Program-made: the position numbers and the translations under genes
Notes under the pieces: model-generated
What the model saw: only the letters and a program-made list of their open reading frames with translations
Database searches by the model: none
What the model was told of the DNA's origin: nothing
Shown: positions 46,132-58,849 of the stretch, one piece after another
How the letters are laid out: each line of letters starts with the position of its first letter
How positions within the stretch are numbered: position 1 is the first letter of the stretch
DNA from: Selaginella tamariscina
Lineage: Eukaryota; Streptophyta; Lycopodiopsida; Selaginellales; Selaginellaceae
DNA: 64,000 nucleotides
Direction: 5' to 3'
Assembly: GCA_003024785.1 (NCBI GenBank)
Contig: PUQB01000492.1
Span: forward strand, 1-64,000

Positions 46132-47170
46132 ATTCTTCGCTTCAACAACGAAGTGACTGCTGCATGATCGCCTTCCAACAACGTCCGCGAACCATGCAAG
46201 TAGGCATGGAGCTTCTCAAAACCCCAAACTGCTGCTAGACACTCCTTTTCTGTCGTGGAGTAATTCACCTCTGCTGGCTGCAATGTACGGCTGATGTACG
46301 CAATGGGATGTCGTTGGCCAGGAACACTCGTACTCTCCTGCATCAATACGCCCCCGAGGCCGATGTCAGAAGCATCTACACGCAAGATGAAAGGACGTGT
46401 AATCCGGGTACGCCAAAACTGGAGGAGTCGTCAACAACTCTTTGAGATCTGCAAATGCCTGCTTGCAATCCTTAGACCAAACAAAAGAAGTCATTGACGA
46501 TTTCAACAACGCGCGCAACGGTGCAGTACGATCTGAAAGATGATCCACAAAACGACCCAGATATTGTACCTTGCCAAGAACGTCATTCACACACTTTGGC
46601 GTAGGGAACTTCAAAACTGCAACTAGTTTGTCAGGATCGACTTGCAAACCTTCACGTGAAATGCGATAACCCAGATAAGTGGTGTCCTTTGATCCAAACA
46701 CACACTTAGATGGCTTCAACTTCAAACCAACTTCCCGCAGCGATCCAAAACCTTACGTACATCACCGACATGCTCCTCCCACGTTCCATCCGAATGGATC
46801 AAAACATCATCGATGAAATCAGCAGTCACCTCCGGCATGTCGCAAAGAACCTCGTCCATCATACGCTGGAAAGTTGCTGGAGCATTGCTCAAACCGAAAG
46901 GCATCACCAAGAACTCGTACAGCCAAATGGTCGAAAAGCAGTCTTGGGAATGTCCATGTCAGCCATCGGAACTTGCCAATATCCAGATGCGAGATCTAAC
47001 TTGGTGAACCAACGGCTCCGCCCCAGTCGATCCAAAAGGTCTGCATAGTATGAGAAGTGGGTAACATCTGAAATGTTACATCATTTAATGGGCGATAATC
47101 AATGAGAATCGAATGCTCCCATCAGGCTTCGTTACAAGATGAGTTCACACACCCAAGGACTTCAAGATTT
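46128..47170 (-). pseudogene. Reverse transcriptase / RNase H part of gypsy element D
   Basis: Motifs in order on the minus strand are VMPFGLSNAPATFQRMMDE, FIDDVLIHSD (the YxDD position reads FIDD), KPSKCVFGSKDTTYLGYRIS, FVWSKDCKQAFADLKELL, then RNase H VDASDIGLGGVLMQE and EKECLAAVWGFEKLHAYLHG. Split over several frames; fossil. Confidence 0.8.
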
Positions 47171-47834
47171 CGGATAACACCCTTTCTCCAATATCTCCTT
47201 ACATTTGCTCATAAGATCTTGAGCTCCTTTGGTGACCGACCGAACAGGTACCTTGATCGGCCTAGCATTCTCAGTTGGAATAGGGTGGCGTGTCGCAATC
47301 TTGGCCGAGATGACAAGTCGAAGTTGAAAAATTAGCATACTCCTTCTTGAGTTGATTAATGACTGCAACACGACGATCATCTGATGGATCTAAAGAGGGA
47401 AATGAGGATATGAAAGGAAGAATGGTTAAAAGTAAAGGTGAACAAAAGTAATGCAAGCAGAGGTGGAAGCAGATGGACGAAGTGGAATAGAAGTAAGAGA
47501 ATGAAAAAAGATGAGGGAGAGTCAAATAGGGGGAGACTTTTCAAAGTCACACTTGGCATGATTGCGAGTCAACCAATCCTTACCAAGAATAAGGTGAAAA
47601 TCTTAATTCAACATCACCCATAAAGATTGAAGCTCAAACTCACGATCATCCACACAAACAACAATGTTAGCTTCATCTTGTGAATAAGCATGAGCGTGTC
47701 TGTTGTCGTACAAAATGAAGACTAGTTCTACCACACAACGCAAATGGAGTAGCAACAGACTGAGAAATAGAGAACAAATTCGAACATGTATCCACCAACA
47801 CTGAAAGGAAAACAAGACGTGGCGTGTGATTAAA

Positions 47835-48905
47835 TCAAGCTTGAAAAGTGAAGACCGGATAAACTGGTGCTGAGTGAATCCCTTGATGATACTCCCAAAA
47901 GAAAGACGGAGGGATCACTACTGCAGTGGCACCAATCAGACTTTGTTGACGCCAAGGCCTCCACCCCGGAAATGGGGGACACCAATCGGGAACTCGTTGA
48001 CAGCGCCAATACGTGTGTCCAACCTCATCACACGCCCAACAACGAACTGCACGTCCACATCCTCGTCCACAGGCCCAACCTTGTGCTGGTACACGAGAAG
48101 CAACAGCATCAACCTCCATCAGAGTAGGTCCATCCTTAACATGAAGTGGAATGAGAGAACGTGAAGGTGCAAGTGGGAGAGGTGACGACTCATATCGTTG
48201 TGCCAGCTTCAAAGCATCGTCAAGAGTCACTGGACTAGTAGCATGCACCAGCCCCATAAGGTCTTAACGAAGTGCTAGCCACAACATACCTAACTTGATG
48301 CATTCTGACATGTTAGGTTCTGCACGTAGCAAAAGGCTTCGAAAGCAAACACCAAACTGCATCACTGACTCAAATGGCTCTTGATGAATATGATGCAATT
48401 GCTAAAAAGCATCATGACAGTCGTCCGCATGCCCAAATGCACATTTGAAGATCTCTGGAAGAATACTCCAATCTTCACGAGTTGCAACGTTCAGACCATT
48501 GTACCACTGCAATGACGTCCCTTGAAAACAAGTAGGAAACTTGTGCAAACACTGAGCACCATCCCATGAATGATATGTGGCAACCACGGTGAAATGATCA
48601 AACCAATGGTACACATCATCTCCAGGATTTTCGCAAAACAAATCCGGTCGAACACAAGGGTTTACAATAGAAGTAGGAGAGTACTCTGGATTGTGAATAT
48701 TGCCATCAACTGAGAGTGATTGTTCAGTTGCATCCGCATAACATCCAACAACTACATGAGTAGTTGCTTCACATATAATGGGTTTGCCTGTTGTGGATCC
48801 ATATACGAAGAAAAGATAAAATCTATAAAAAATGAATAAATTTAAATAATGGAAAGCTAAATTTAAAAAGACAAAGAAAATTGACAAAAAAAGACACAAA
48901 TCCAA
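47835..48905 (-). pseudogene. gag part of gypsy element D
   Basis: A capsid-like segment (DDVYHWFDHFTVVATYHSWD and LQWYNGLNVATREDW) is followed by a CCHC knuckle (CWACDEVGHTYWRC). Element E has the counterpart DADVHHWLAHFINIAIYHGW and CWACDVLGHTYQHC, showing that D and E are one lineage. Broken fossil. Confidence 0.8.
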
Positions 48906-48948
48906 ACACTTCGTAAGGATAATTAGAAGTGCCTCTCACCTCCATTAA

Positions 48949-49110
48949 TGTGAAAACTCGGAATATAGAAATGTGTATATCTCATTAGTTCAAAAATCTA
49001 AATTTATATACAAAAGCGAGTGGTCCATATTAAAACCAATTCAATGGCTATCAAAACCCATTTAACTCATAATAGTATGTGCACATGCAGCCCTACACAT
49101 GGATCTTACA
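48949..49110 (-). repeat. 5' LTR of element D
   Basis: About 162 bp. It begins TGTGAAAACTCGGAATATAG on the plus strand and ends CATGGATCTTACA, followed by the target duplication GTGTT. Confidence 0.75.
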
Positions 49111-49115
49111 GTGTT

Positions 49116-49930
49116 TAATTAATAAAACTCATTGTATATTAAAATAATAAAATTATTTATTAAGTAGCATACACTTTTAAAATATCTTATGTATTTACAA
49201 TACATCAACATATAAATAAAAATACACCCACCTAGATAACATTAAAAAAATATATCTTTAAAATACAGCTTGTGGATGATACTCATGTCCACTCAAAACA
49301 TATATGCATTAGTTTATTGTATATTTTTTAAGAATATACAAATTAATAATATATGTATTCTAAAAAATCTGTATCTTTGACCGTTAGATCTTGGTCCTTG
49401 TGATACAACTAAACGATACACTCATCTAAATAACATTAAAAATAATATCCTTAGAATACAACGTGTGGATGATACATGATTTAAATTTTTAAAACATACA
49501 TGCATTGGTTTGCTATATACCTTGCTATTGCTAAGAGAATCCAACACTTCTTTGAGCTTAGTAGACTACCGAGCGTACAAAAGTTGCCGTATTTCCGTTA
49601 AACCAGAATATTTTTTATTCTCATAGAATATTCTTGTTCCGTATAGATATGTTTGTATATTTAACTTTGTAATATTTCGTAAAATATAACTTGCTTTTAA
49701 GCATCTTAAAATGAATATAAAAAAAGAACATACAATTTGTTAAGATGATTTTGTCATATATTTTATTTTTATTGTATATCAATTGCAAATAATAATAGAA
49801 GTAGTTGAGAAATATTGAAATATATTTAATTATATTAAAAACATATTAAAACATATTACCTCATGTCAAATATACACAAATATACTAGACATCTTCCTAT
49901 GAAAGAGTGCTTCATTCAGAATGGTCTCTG
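49116..49930. other. AT-rich gene-free stretch
   Basis: No coding signal. A loose duplication of CACCxxxxTAxATAACATTAAAAA and ACATATATGCATTxGTTT words occurs at about 49230-49520. Confidence 0.5.
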
Positions 49931-49933
49931 CCA

Positions 49934-50095
49934 TCCATTGCCTCATTGTCAATGAATGTGATGTTACTGGGATGTGAATGTTTGTTCAATCTTTGTTAGA
50001 CAGAAACCATAAATGAATCCATTGCCTCATTGTCAATGGATGTGATGTTACTGGGATGTGAATGTTCATTCAATCTTTGTAAGACAGAAACCATG
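49934..50095. repeat. Tandem duplication, two units of about 82 bp
   Basis: CCATTGCCTCATTGTCAATG, then ATGTGATGTTACTGGGATGT, then CAATCTTTGT and AGACAGAAACCAT, occurs at 49937 and 50019, nearly identical. Confidence 0.9.
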
Positions 50096-50265
50096 ACAAT
50101 ATACCAAGGTAATTGAAATTATTTTGGCTCGTCAAGAAGAAAAGTATAATGTGTTGGGGATCTCCTTGTTCTTTGAAACTTGGAGTACGAGGAACCAGAA
50201 ATATAAGTAGCAACAATCCTTTTCTGACACAAATCGAGTATAAGAAAGAAGATTTACAAATGAAA

Positions 50266-51160
50266 CTATTTACCTATCTTGAGAACGGGATCCCGTGACC
50301 TCGTCGTGTGCATGATCCCTAGGACCCCATCAATGTGCACGTTAGCTCTCGTATGCAGGAACTTCAACTTGCAAGTCTCTACTGTGTTCTTCAAAGCCAG
50401 AGCATTATTCGAGAGCACGAACATGACCACATAACCTGCCCTTTTCAATATCTCAAAAGCAGGTTTATCAAGTTCTTCAGTAATACATTTGAAAACTTTG
50501 TGTATTGATCTACCATGCCACTTCATGTTGGTGGGTCAATGATGATCAAATTGATTACTCCTTGGACGCATTTTGCTAGAAGGTTTCACACCAAAAACAT
50601 GAACAATTCAACTTAATTTGTGACTCACAATCTAATCCTCAAGGTGGAAAAGGTCTTCCCTAGAGATCATTCGTTTTGCAGCTTCTCTAGCTCAAATAAA
50701 CATTATGGAAAATTGTTGCACCAAACTCCTCGTTCTCAATCATGTTCTAATACATATCTAACTTAATTTCATTGTACATCTTCATGTACTAGACCACAAA
50801 CTCATCAATGTTTGGTCGACTAGAAATGCTTTAACAACTTCTTTGATATGTCAAAACAATATGAGTTTGAATTAAAAACATACATAAAATGAATAAGTAA
50901 AGATGTGCAAGAATTTAATGAAGTCTTTGTCTAGCCAGCCATTCACATCTTCTTTCTTTTATCTCTCCGGGATGTGAACAAGGCTCTTAAAAACACCACA
51001 TTTCAAATGTGGACGAGCTTATCAAGGACTTCCACTTTCATGTTGGAAGGAAGGTGTGCTTTCGCAAGTGGTTGAAGCTTCTCCAGAGTTATCAAGCCAT
51101 CAATAAAGACAGCTTAATCCTAATCTTCTCCCTGTCCATCAAGCTCTTTGTTTTATCTTG
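50266..51160 (-). pseudogene. Unrecognised coding-like fragments
   Basis: Minus-strand pieces look coding: about 51115-51005 (IDGLITLEKLQPLAKAHLPS, then MKVEVLDKLVHI) and 50526-50266 (KWHGRSIHKVFKCITEELDK, FEILKRAGYVVMFVLSNNAL). Stops interrupt the stretch between them. The composition suggests one degraded protein gene read right to left, but I cannot name the family. It could be host or transposon. Confidence 0.35.
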
Positions 51161-51990
51161 TAATTTATAGATAGGAACTGTAAGGTAATCTACGTATTTA
51201 CAGAACTATATTATTTGGTATCTTTAATTAAATTTATTAATAGCACTAGTAATAATAAACATTAAATAGCATTAATACTATGTAAGTGGAATAAACAGTT
51301 AAAATACACATGATAATTAGAATACAGTTTGTATAAAGAGAAATAAGTAATTTATATTTGTATGACTAAGTTTCATAACAAGAAAATAAACATATCGTGT
51401 TATACTGTATAATGCTGTCACTGTATAAAATCTATAAATTCACTATATAAAGAATAAGGAATTATTAAATAATATCATTCAAATCTACCTTATGTGAAAT
51501 GTGCATATATACGTCTATACGCATATTGACTTTATACACATACCTCACATACAATATACAATACATATATACACTCTTTTTATATATTGTTTAGTACTGT
51601 AATCATTACTTAGGCATGCATTGATATTAGTTGTGTTTGATTGCGCTAATGACATTGAACACTGCCACTGGTTGTGAGGATCATATGTATGTTGGGTTTG
51701 TTTTCAAGTGCATTTGATAAAGTTTAGTGTTCTTAAATAAATCAATTCAATAATTGAACTAGTTCTATTTTATAAAATTTTAGAAACTGCTTTTAATGGT
51801 TAAGTATTTAATTTCTGGCTTTGCCATCGGAGCTGTTTTGATTGTATTTAATAGAATAATATAAAACACTTTAAGTTTTAATGTTAAATGTATCTAAATT
51901 AAATTTAATATAGTGAAAATAATAAATAGAAAAACAAAAACCAGTTTTTAACTAGAAGATTTTAACAAAAAGATTTAAGTTAATGGATTC
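51161..51990. other. No feature seen
   Basis: AT-rich sequence without open frames of note or clear repeats. Confidence 0.5.
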
Positions 51991-51997
51991 TTTTAAC

Positions 51998-53378
51998 AAG
52001 AATATGTGTGAGAGAGAGGGATAAGTACAAGTGGAAGGGAGTAGTGAAGTCTAATAATGAGTTTTGGCAGGCATGAGGTGCAAAAACTGTTTGAGTTTGA
52101 TGATTTTCCTGTTACTCTTCACAAGGGTGTTCTGTCCCTCCTGGGCAAAGTGGTTGGCAAAAAATGCCGAGGGAGGTTCCTAAGGAGCCGAGCTATCTTC
52201 TAATCTTGGCCATGCATGAATGGGGTCCAGGTTTGTATATAACATACTGGCTACACACACATATTCACACATATATATAGATATAATGTATGTAATGTAC
52301 GTAATTGTTTTGTTTGCAGATGTAAAGTGGACGAAGAAGTCGATTCTACGTGCTATTCAGGAGAGGAGGTATAAGTTTCTCTCGGAGCGAATGGGCAAGA
52401 AATTGCCTTCAACTAAGGACGTACTCTCTGATATACGGGAAAGATTTCGCATTATTCCTCGGAAGGCATACATACATTAGCTTGATACATAGTTAAGATC
52501 ATTCAATTAGCTAATTTATATCCCAGGACGATGAAGTTTATATTTAAAGTATGTACTTTCTTGGTAGTTGAGATGATCCAGTTATCATGCTAATTTATAT
52601 CAGAGGACAATGAAGTTTATATATTCCACAAACTAGAAGTGTGTATTTTCTTGGATACTTTGTTTAACACCTGGGTTGAACATGTAGCTCACATGTTGGA
52701 AAATATAAAGAGGCCAAAGATGTGATAGTAAACTGATCCTCAAGTTTAATATAATTTCCAAATTGTCCAAGGATGAATATTACACAAAGGGATATACTAC
52801 AATAGGCATACAGAGATGAACACTACAATATTTATTTTGACATGAAGTAAATTTGTTATATGAACTTAATTAATAAAACTTAGATATATATAACTTGTTT
52901 TAACATGGTTAAGCTCGATATAACACGTGATGATGTTTTCTCTCTAAGATACATTTGCATTGTATATGATTCATAGGTGTTTATGGGCAAGAAATTGCCT
53001 TCGAATGCTTTGCTATACAGGACAGTTTTCACCGTATTCCTTCGGAAGAGATACAAACATTACCTAGCTTGAATAATCCACTTATTTGAGAGAACGGGGC
53101 ACTGCTAGATCGTCAAGAAATATAGATAACGCATGGTTTTGCATGGGGATGCACAAGTGATTGATTTATGCGGCTAGAAGGATCCACGGCTGGTATTCAG
53201 TATGAAGGTATCCTAGGGATTATTCCATTTTGTACGTTCTGTGTGACACCTAAAAGTTACTGTTTTATTTAATTTTATTAATATATATATTTGAAAATGT
53301 AGCCCCACTATAATAAACGCAGTCTACAAGTACGTGCATACACAATGGTATGATTAAACATTTCCCTTGCTTTAATAC
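51998..53378 (+). pseudogene. Proteasome beta-like gene remnant, copy 3 (5' half)
   Basis: 52002-52230 repeats 27270-27572: GTGTGAGAGAGAGGGATAAG, then an exon with KLFEFDDFPVTLHKGVLSLL kept in a single frame, unlike copy 1. 52315-52475 has DVKWTKKSILRAIQERRYKF and RERFRIIPR, again in one frame where copy 1 shifts. This copy therefore records the older frame of exons 2 and 3. 52900-53250 repeats 39520-39790. No beta-fold exon lies in this half. Gypsy element E begins at 53383 and the copy resumes at 58146. Confidence 0.65.
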
Positions 53379-53382
53379 CCTC

Positions 53383-53584
53383 TGTAAGGTAATTACGAAG
53401 GTTAACCACGGTATATAAAGTTATTAGAGATATTCATGATCTGGCTAAATCCTTTATAATATAGTCCAAATATAACTAGAATATATCTTTTCTTTTGTAT
53501 ATAAAACCTTGACCTTGAATACAAAGGATATCGAAATTTTCTATCTTTTTGTATATTTACTTTTGTTGTCTCAGGGTTCTCACA
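53383..53584 (+). repeat. 5' LTR of element E
   Basis: About 200 bp. It begins TGTAAGGTAATTACGAAGG and ends GGGTTCTCACA. Confidence 0.75.
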
Positions 53585-56500
53585 CTGGTGGAGAAGTCAA
53601 GCAATTTGTAAGAAAAGTTTCTTTTGATCTTTTTTCTTTTATTATTTCTTTTTAATTTTTCTTTTTCCTTTGTTTTCTTTGTTTCCTTTCATACGATTCT
53701 TATGAAGGAACAACTTTTGGAACAATTAATTCATATTACATACCAGCATGAACAGCTCCTTCAACACTTGCCAGTTCCAATTATAGCTCCCCCTCCTCAA
53801 TCAAACCCACGTGTATGACCTCAACCTTTTTGAGGTGTGCCAGATGCAGATGTTCACCATTGGTTGGCTCATTTTATCAATATTGCCATATATCATGGGT
53901 GGACAGCTACGCATTGCCTTCACGAGTTTCTAACGTGTCTTTTAAATGTTGCTTTCAAGTGGTATAATAGTCGTCCACCACCAACATGGTTATTCACGAA
54001 TGAGCAATGCTGGTTCACCCTTCAAGTGAAGTTTAAATTAACTTTTGGGAAAACATAAGATTTTGACAATGCATTTCAACAACTCCATAGTTTGAAGCAA
54101 GCATCAAATGAATCTTTCATGGAATTTGCTATTAAATTTTGTGATCTCTTGATGAGAGCAGATCCTACCATGTCCGAGCGTAGCAAATTAGGAATATTAT
54201 GGCCTACTCTTCAACCGGATCTTATTGGTTATGTTTGGGCACTGGGTCCTATCACTTTGGAAGATGCTTTCACTCGTGCACAACATTTTGAAACAGCTCC
54301 AAGAGTATAATTATCCATTCTAGAGGCCATCACTTCTCCAACTTTCAATGCTCCTTCTGGTCATGTGCTATGAAGGTGAAAGTTGCTCGCATTAATGGTG
54401 TTGGTCATGGTGCTGGTCGTGGTCAAGGACAAGGACAATGATAATTGTCTTGTTGGGCTTGTGATGTACTTGGTCACACTTATCAACATTGTGGAGGTTT
54501 CTCAATCATATCCAGGTTGGCGTATAGGTCAGAATCAACCGGTTGCTCATGTGGAGGCGGGAAACGAGTAGGTGTGTTGGGTATGAAGGCACCTAACACT
54601 TTTCCTTCATCTCCTAGTCCTTCATCTTTTCTTTCTTTTTCACCTCAAGCTTTGCAAACTTCTTATAAAGGGTTATTTCCAATTACACTACAAGGTTTTA
54701 TACATGGTACCCCCTATAACTATTCTTATTAATACAGGTTCTAGTATTTCTTCGATCTTTGCTAATGTGGTTACGCATTGTGCTTTAAAAATGGTGCCAA
54801 GTAAGGAAGCTTTACATGTGTTGTATGGTGATGGATGTACTCGAGCTGCTTCGTCTACACTTGCTCAAGTACCTTTGCAATTTGGGACTTATAAGACAAG
54901 TTGCAACTCCATGTATTCTCACACCAGATTTTTGATATTATCCTTGGGTGTACTTGGTTGGATACATGTAAGGCAAGTTGCCAATTTGGGCTTCAGCAGT
55001 TGATACTTCCAGGTCATTCACCTTTTTCTTTGGATAAACTCCCTCTCAAGTAATGTGGAACAATTTTGTCAAGTGCCATCATGCATGAGCTAGATGTTTA
55101 GCAGTGGTGTCCTCGGTGTCAAGGAACTCTAAATGTACATGTGGCAACTGAACCAACTTCTTTTCAACGAGAGTTCCATGTACAACAATTATTGAAGAAA
55201 TATTCAGATCTTTTCTCTACAGATATCACCCTTACTGCTAAGGTTCAAACACAACACCACATTCAAACAGGGGATGCTTTACCTTCTAAAGCTGCTATTT
55301 GAAGGCGATCTCCAAAAGAATTAACCATTATACGAAAATGTGTGTCAGAGTTGCTGGAGAAGAAGTTGGCTCACCGTTCTTTCAGTCCTTGGGCATGGAG
55401 CCCCATTTGGTGAATAAACCTGATGGATTTAAGTAGTTCACGGTGGATTACCGTCCCGTAAATGTTGTTACAGAACCTTTGCCAAACACACAGGATTTGC
55501 TAGACCAAGTAGGTAAGAGTCGTTGGTTTACTAAATTGCATCTTACTTTAGGTTATTGGCAAATTCCTTGACTCCTGAAGACGTTCCCAAAACAACATTC
55601 TGAACTCCTTTTGGTTTATAGGAGTTCCTTGTTATGCCTTTTGGTTTAATGTCTGCTCCTGCCACATTTCAGTGCATGATGGATGAAGTTTTTAATGATG
55701 AGTTTCTGAAGACAATTGCAAAGTCATTCTAGTTCATACTCAGGGATCTTGAGAAGATCATCTCAAGGAAGTAGCTCGTGTGTTTGATCAGTTACGGGAG
55801 TAAGTTTAAGAAGCCCAAGTGTGTTTTTGGCACAATTAAAACTACGTACTTGGGGTACATGGTTTCTCATGAGGGGTTACGTGTGGATCCATCCAAGGTG
55901 GAGGCTGTGACAAAATTTCTTCGTCCAACGGATGTACGGTCTTTACGACGATTTCTTGGTAAGTCACATATTTAGGACGTTTTATATCTTGTTTGGCTGA
56001 TGTAAATGCTCCTTTGCAAGCTTTGTTGCATAAGGATATTCCTTTTATGTGGACTGACGATTGTGAAGATTCTTTTTGTAAGTTAAAAGTATTTGACATC
56101 CCCTCTGGTACTTCATTATCCAGATTTTTCTTGTCTTTTCATATTACGAACGGATGCTTCTTCCATAGGTATTGGTAGAGTCCTAATGCAGATTGAGGTA
56201 TGTGATGAGTCCATTGACATCCCATTGCATATGTGAGTAGGGCATTGCAAGGCCCTGAACACAACTATTGTGCTTCAAATCTTGAGTGCTTAGCTGCAGT
56301 GTGGACTTTTGAGTGTCTTCATGTATATCTCCATGGATCTCATACGCTTTTGGAGTGTGATCATGCAGCTGTACTGAAGAATAGGAAGTTGCTCGGACGA
56401 TCTGCCATATGGGCACTTGGCTCCAGATGTATGACTTTGAGGTCAAACATCGTCCCGGGATAGTATGGTGGATGTTGATGCTCTTTCTAAGGCTCCTTGT

Positions 56501-57955
56501 GCAGTTATGGCTAATCAATTGGATCTTACAATTCCATCTCTTACAAAGGTCTCAAGGGCTTAAGAAATAAATATTAGATTCAACTTATTCGTTTGGCACT
56601 AACCAATCCTTCTTAACCGTCCAACTCTCGTTTTTCTTCATTTGTGGCACAATTTCGCATACATGACAATGTGGTTTTTTTATTGCACAGATGTTATGAC
56701 TTCACTACGTTTGGTAATTCCAACCACTTTTGTTCCTAGGTATTTTATAGCATGTCATAATTCACCACTTTCTGGTGGACATTTTCGTTATCAAAGAACT
56801 TTGGACAGCTTACAACATTCTTTTTACAGGCCGAATATGCGACAAGATATGATCCAGTATGTACAAAGTTGTTCATTGTGTCAGACTCGGAACTCCTCAC
56901 GATCAACTGGTGCTTTAGAATCTATATAGGTGGAACAACCATTCGAACTTGTAACATGAGATTTAATTGGTCCTTTTCAACCTTTAGCTGCAGGCAACTG
57001 GTATGTTGTGGTTTTAACAATTATCTGACATGTTGGGTGGAGGTTGGAGCTTTACCAAATGCCACGGCCCATAATGTTGCTGATTTTCTACTTACTCAGG
57101 TAATTTTGCGCCATTCATCCAGAACGGATTTTATTAAATAATGGACCTACCTTTATTGCTGAAGTTTTAAAGGTTTTGACTTTACGGATGGGAATTCAAC
57201 AATCTTTAACATCTCCTTTCATTCACAAACAGATGAGCTAGTCGAGCGTTTAAATCGAACTTTTAAAGGTATGATTTCTAAGTATGTAAATCCTACTCAG
57301 AATGATTGGGATTGATATTTGTGATACTTAAAATTTGCATACAACACTAGCATTCAAAGTTCCATTAGCATGTCTTCATTAAAGTATTATATGGGCAAGA
57401 CCCTCGAATGCCTTCAGAAGTTGGTTTGGCTTCTTACAAACCTAAATATGCTGAAGTTCGATATTGGGCGACTTACTTAGATCGAGCTCTTCCTTTACTG
57501 CATACTACCTCAGCAGAACTTTAAGTCGGGCACAAGTTCAACAACAACAGGATTATAATTCTCGTCATCGGTCATCTCCTCAGTTTGCTATTAATGACTT
57601 TGTTCTTGTGCATTTTCTGGAACTTCATCAAAAATGACTCACTTTAGGTTTCTTACGGAAATGGCTTGGTCCTTATAAGATTCTTTGTCAAGTTGGCCCT
57701 CAAGTTTATCATGTGCAAGATGTTGTGTCATAGTTCTAACTTGTGGGTTAACTACTTGGGTAAAAATTATGGGATATGTGGGCAAAAGACCCAACCAAAC
57801 CTGGGTCATCACGACCAGGGGCCCTTTCATAAATACCAATTGGCCCTTTGCTTAATTGACATAAGGGGAGAGGGAAGGTTGTGACATGTTGAGTCTCGAG
57901 AAACACCTTTGGTTGTTCACATTTTATGATTGAAAAAGTTTTTTTTATGAAGGAA

Positions 57956-58145
57956 TGTGATTACAAAGGTTAACCATAGTATATTAATAAAAGTTACTAG
58001 AGATATTTATGGTCTGGCTAAATCCTTTATAAAATAGTCCAAATATAGTTAGAATATACATATTCCTTTGTATATATAAACCTTGACCGTGAATACAAGA
58101 TATTGGAGTTTTTCTGTCTTTTCATATATTTACTCGGTTCTCACA
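57956..58145 (+). repeat. 3' LTR of element E
   Basis: It begins TGTGATTACAAAGG, ends CGGTTCTCACA and pairs with 53383-53584. The true LTR start could lie further left, near 57879, just after the purine tract. Confidence 0.7.
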
Positions 58146-58800
58146 CCTCTTTATTTTTAACTTTGCAGGAAAGATAAATAGATCATTTGCTAAATAAACA
58201 GGTAAATTTCATCCAGTGGATTTTATCAGTCGAAGACATGTCTCAATAATAAGAATATTTGAATAGTCTCGACAGGCGGGTCTTTTATTTGCTGCAGTTG
58301 TTAGGGTTGCAGACCGGGCTGTTGCTTGACATATTCCCAGCTCGTGGTTGACAAAGGATGAACATTACCCTAGGTAACTAGAGTATTGTCGCTAAGTTTG
58401 AAAGACAAAGACTTCAGGGCACCTTTGTGAACTTAATTAGTAAAGTTCTTGTTTCACTTATATACAGCTTGTTTTAACTTGATATCCAATGTTCTGGATA
58501 TTATAATATAACTGTAGATACCGAGAAAAATATACACGTTATATATGATGTATAGATGTTTGTGTATACAGATGTATGCATGAGAAGAAAGTTCATATGA
58601 GTATGAATAATCATGTCTATATATGTCTGGCTTAAGTGTTTGTGTACTTGCAGAGAGAAGTGTGTTTAGTACAAAGAATCATCTGTATCTTACAAAGAGT
58701 TCTATGTACATGTACAGCCAGATCGTATCACACACTTTCCAAACTTTGCATTAATATTGCACTTGTGTTCACAAACTATACATAATAGGGAATGCTAGTG
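58146..58800 (+). pseudogene. Proteasome beta-like remnant, copy 3 (3' part) and duplicated flank
   Basis: 58150-58500 repeats 39985-40440: ACTTTGCAG near 58163, then GGCGGGTCTTTTATTTGCTG, then the beta-exon relic (GTTGCTTGACATATTCCCAG at 58320), then ATGAACATTACCCTAGG. 58560-58800 repeats 41010-41230. Together with 51998-53378 this was one continuous copy before element E inserted. Confidence 0.7.
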
Positions 58801-58849
58801 TGTGTGTGTTTTACAAGGAAATAGTATGGAATTCATTGTAGTAGAATGC

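Larger units (their letters stand above)
44383..49110 (-). mobile_element. Ty3/gypsy element D, whole-length but decayed
   Basis: Two short LTRs (about 44383-44541 and 48949-49110) are flanked by a 5-bp target duplication GTGTT (44378-44382 and 49111-49115). On the minus strand the order is gag (48905-48260), a zinc knuckle (CWACDEVGHTYWRC, about 47990), reverse transcriptase (VMPFGLSNAPATFQRMMDEV, about 46905; FIDDVLIHSDG, about 46810), RNase H (VDASDIGLGG, about 46380), integrase (HH-CC finger ending CVWCQARN, about 45550; FDLMGPFPRS, about 45440) and an integrase C-terminal region without a visible chromodomain. A purine-rich tract lies inside the left LTR. It is broken in roughly ten places. 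The LTRs differ at about a fifth of sites by eye, so it is old. Confidence 0.85.
53383..58145 (+). mobile_element. Ty3/gypsy element E, whole-length but decayed
   Basis: LTRs at 53383-53584 and about 57956-58145 share GGTTAACCA, CTGGCTAAATCCTTTATAA, AATATAGTCCAAATATA and an end GGTTCTCACA. CCTC occurs on both flanks. Parts in order are gag (about 53840-54310), a zinc knuckle (CWACDVLGHTYQHC, about 54450), a protease-like stretch (about 54715), reverse transcriptase (about 55380-55970), RNase H (NLECLAAVWTFECLHVYLHG, about 56280), integrase zinc finger (HNSPLSGGHFRYQR, CSLCQTRN, about 56760-56890) and integrase core traces to about 57700. A purine-rich tract AAGGGGAGAGGGAAGG lies near 57862, about 80 bp before the paired LTR start. 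Many breaks. The LTRs look about 80-85% alike, so it is old. Confidence 0.85.

Noticed and set aside
45423-46238. Plus-strand frames over element D
   Set aside because: They are antisense shadows of the minus-strand integrase and RNase H regions, which carry the family motifs.
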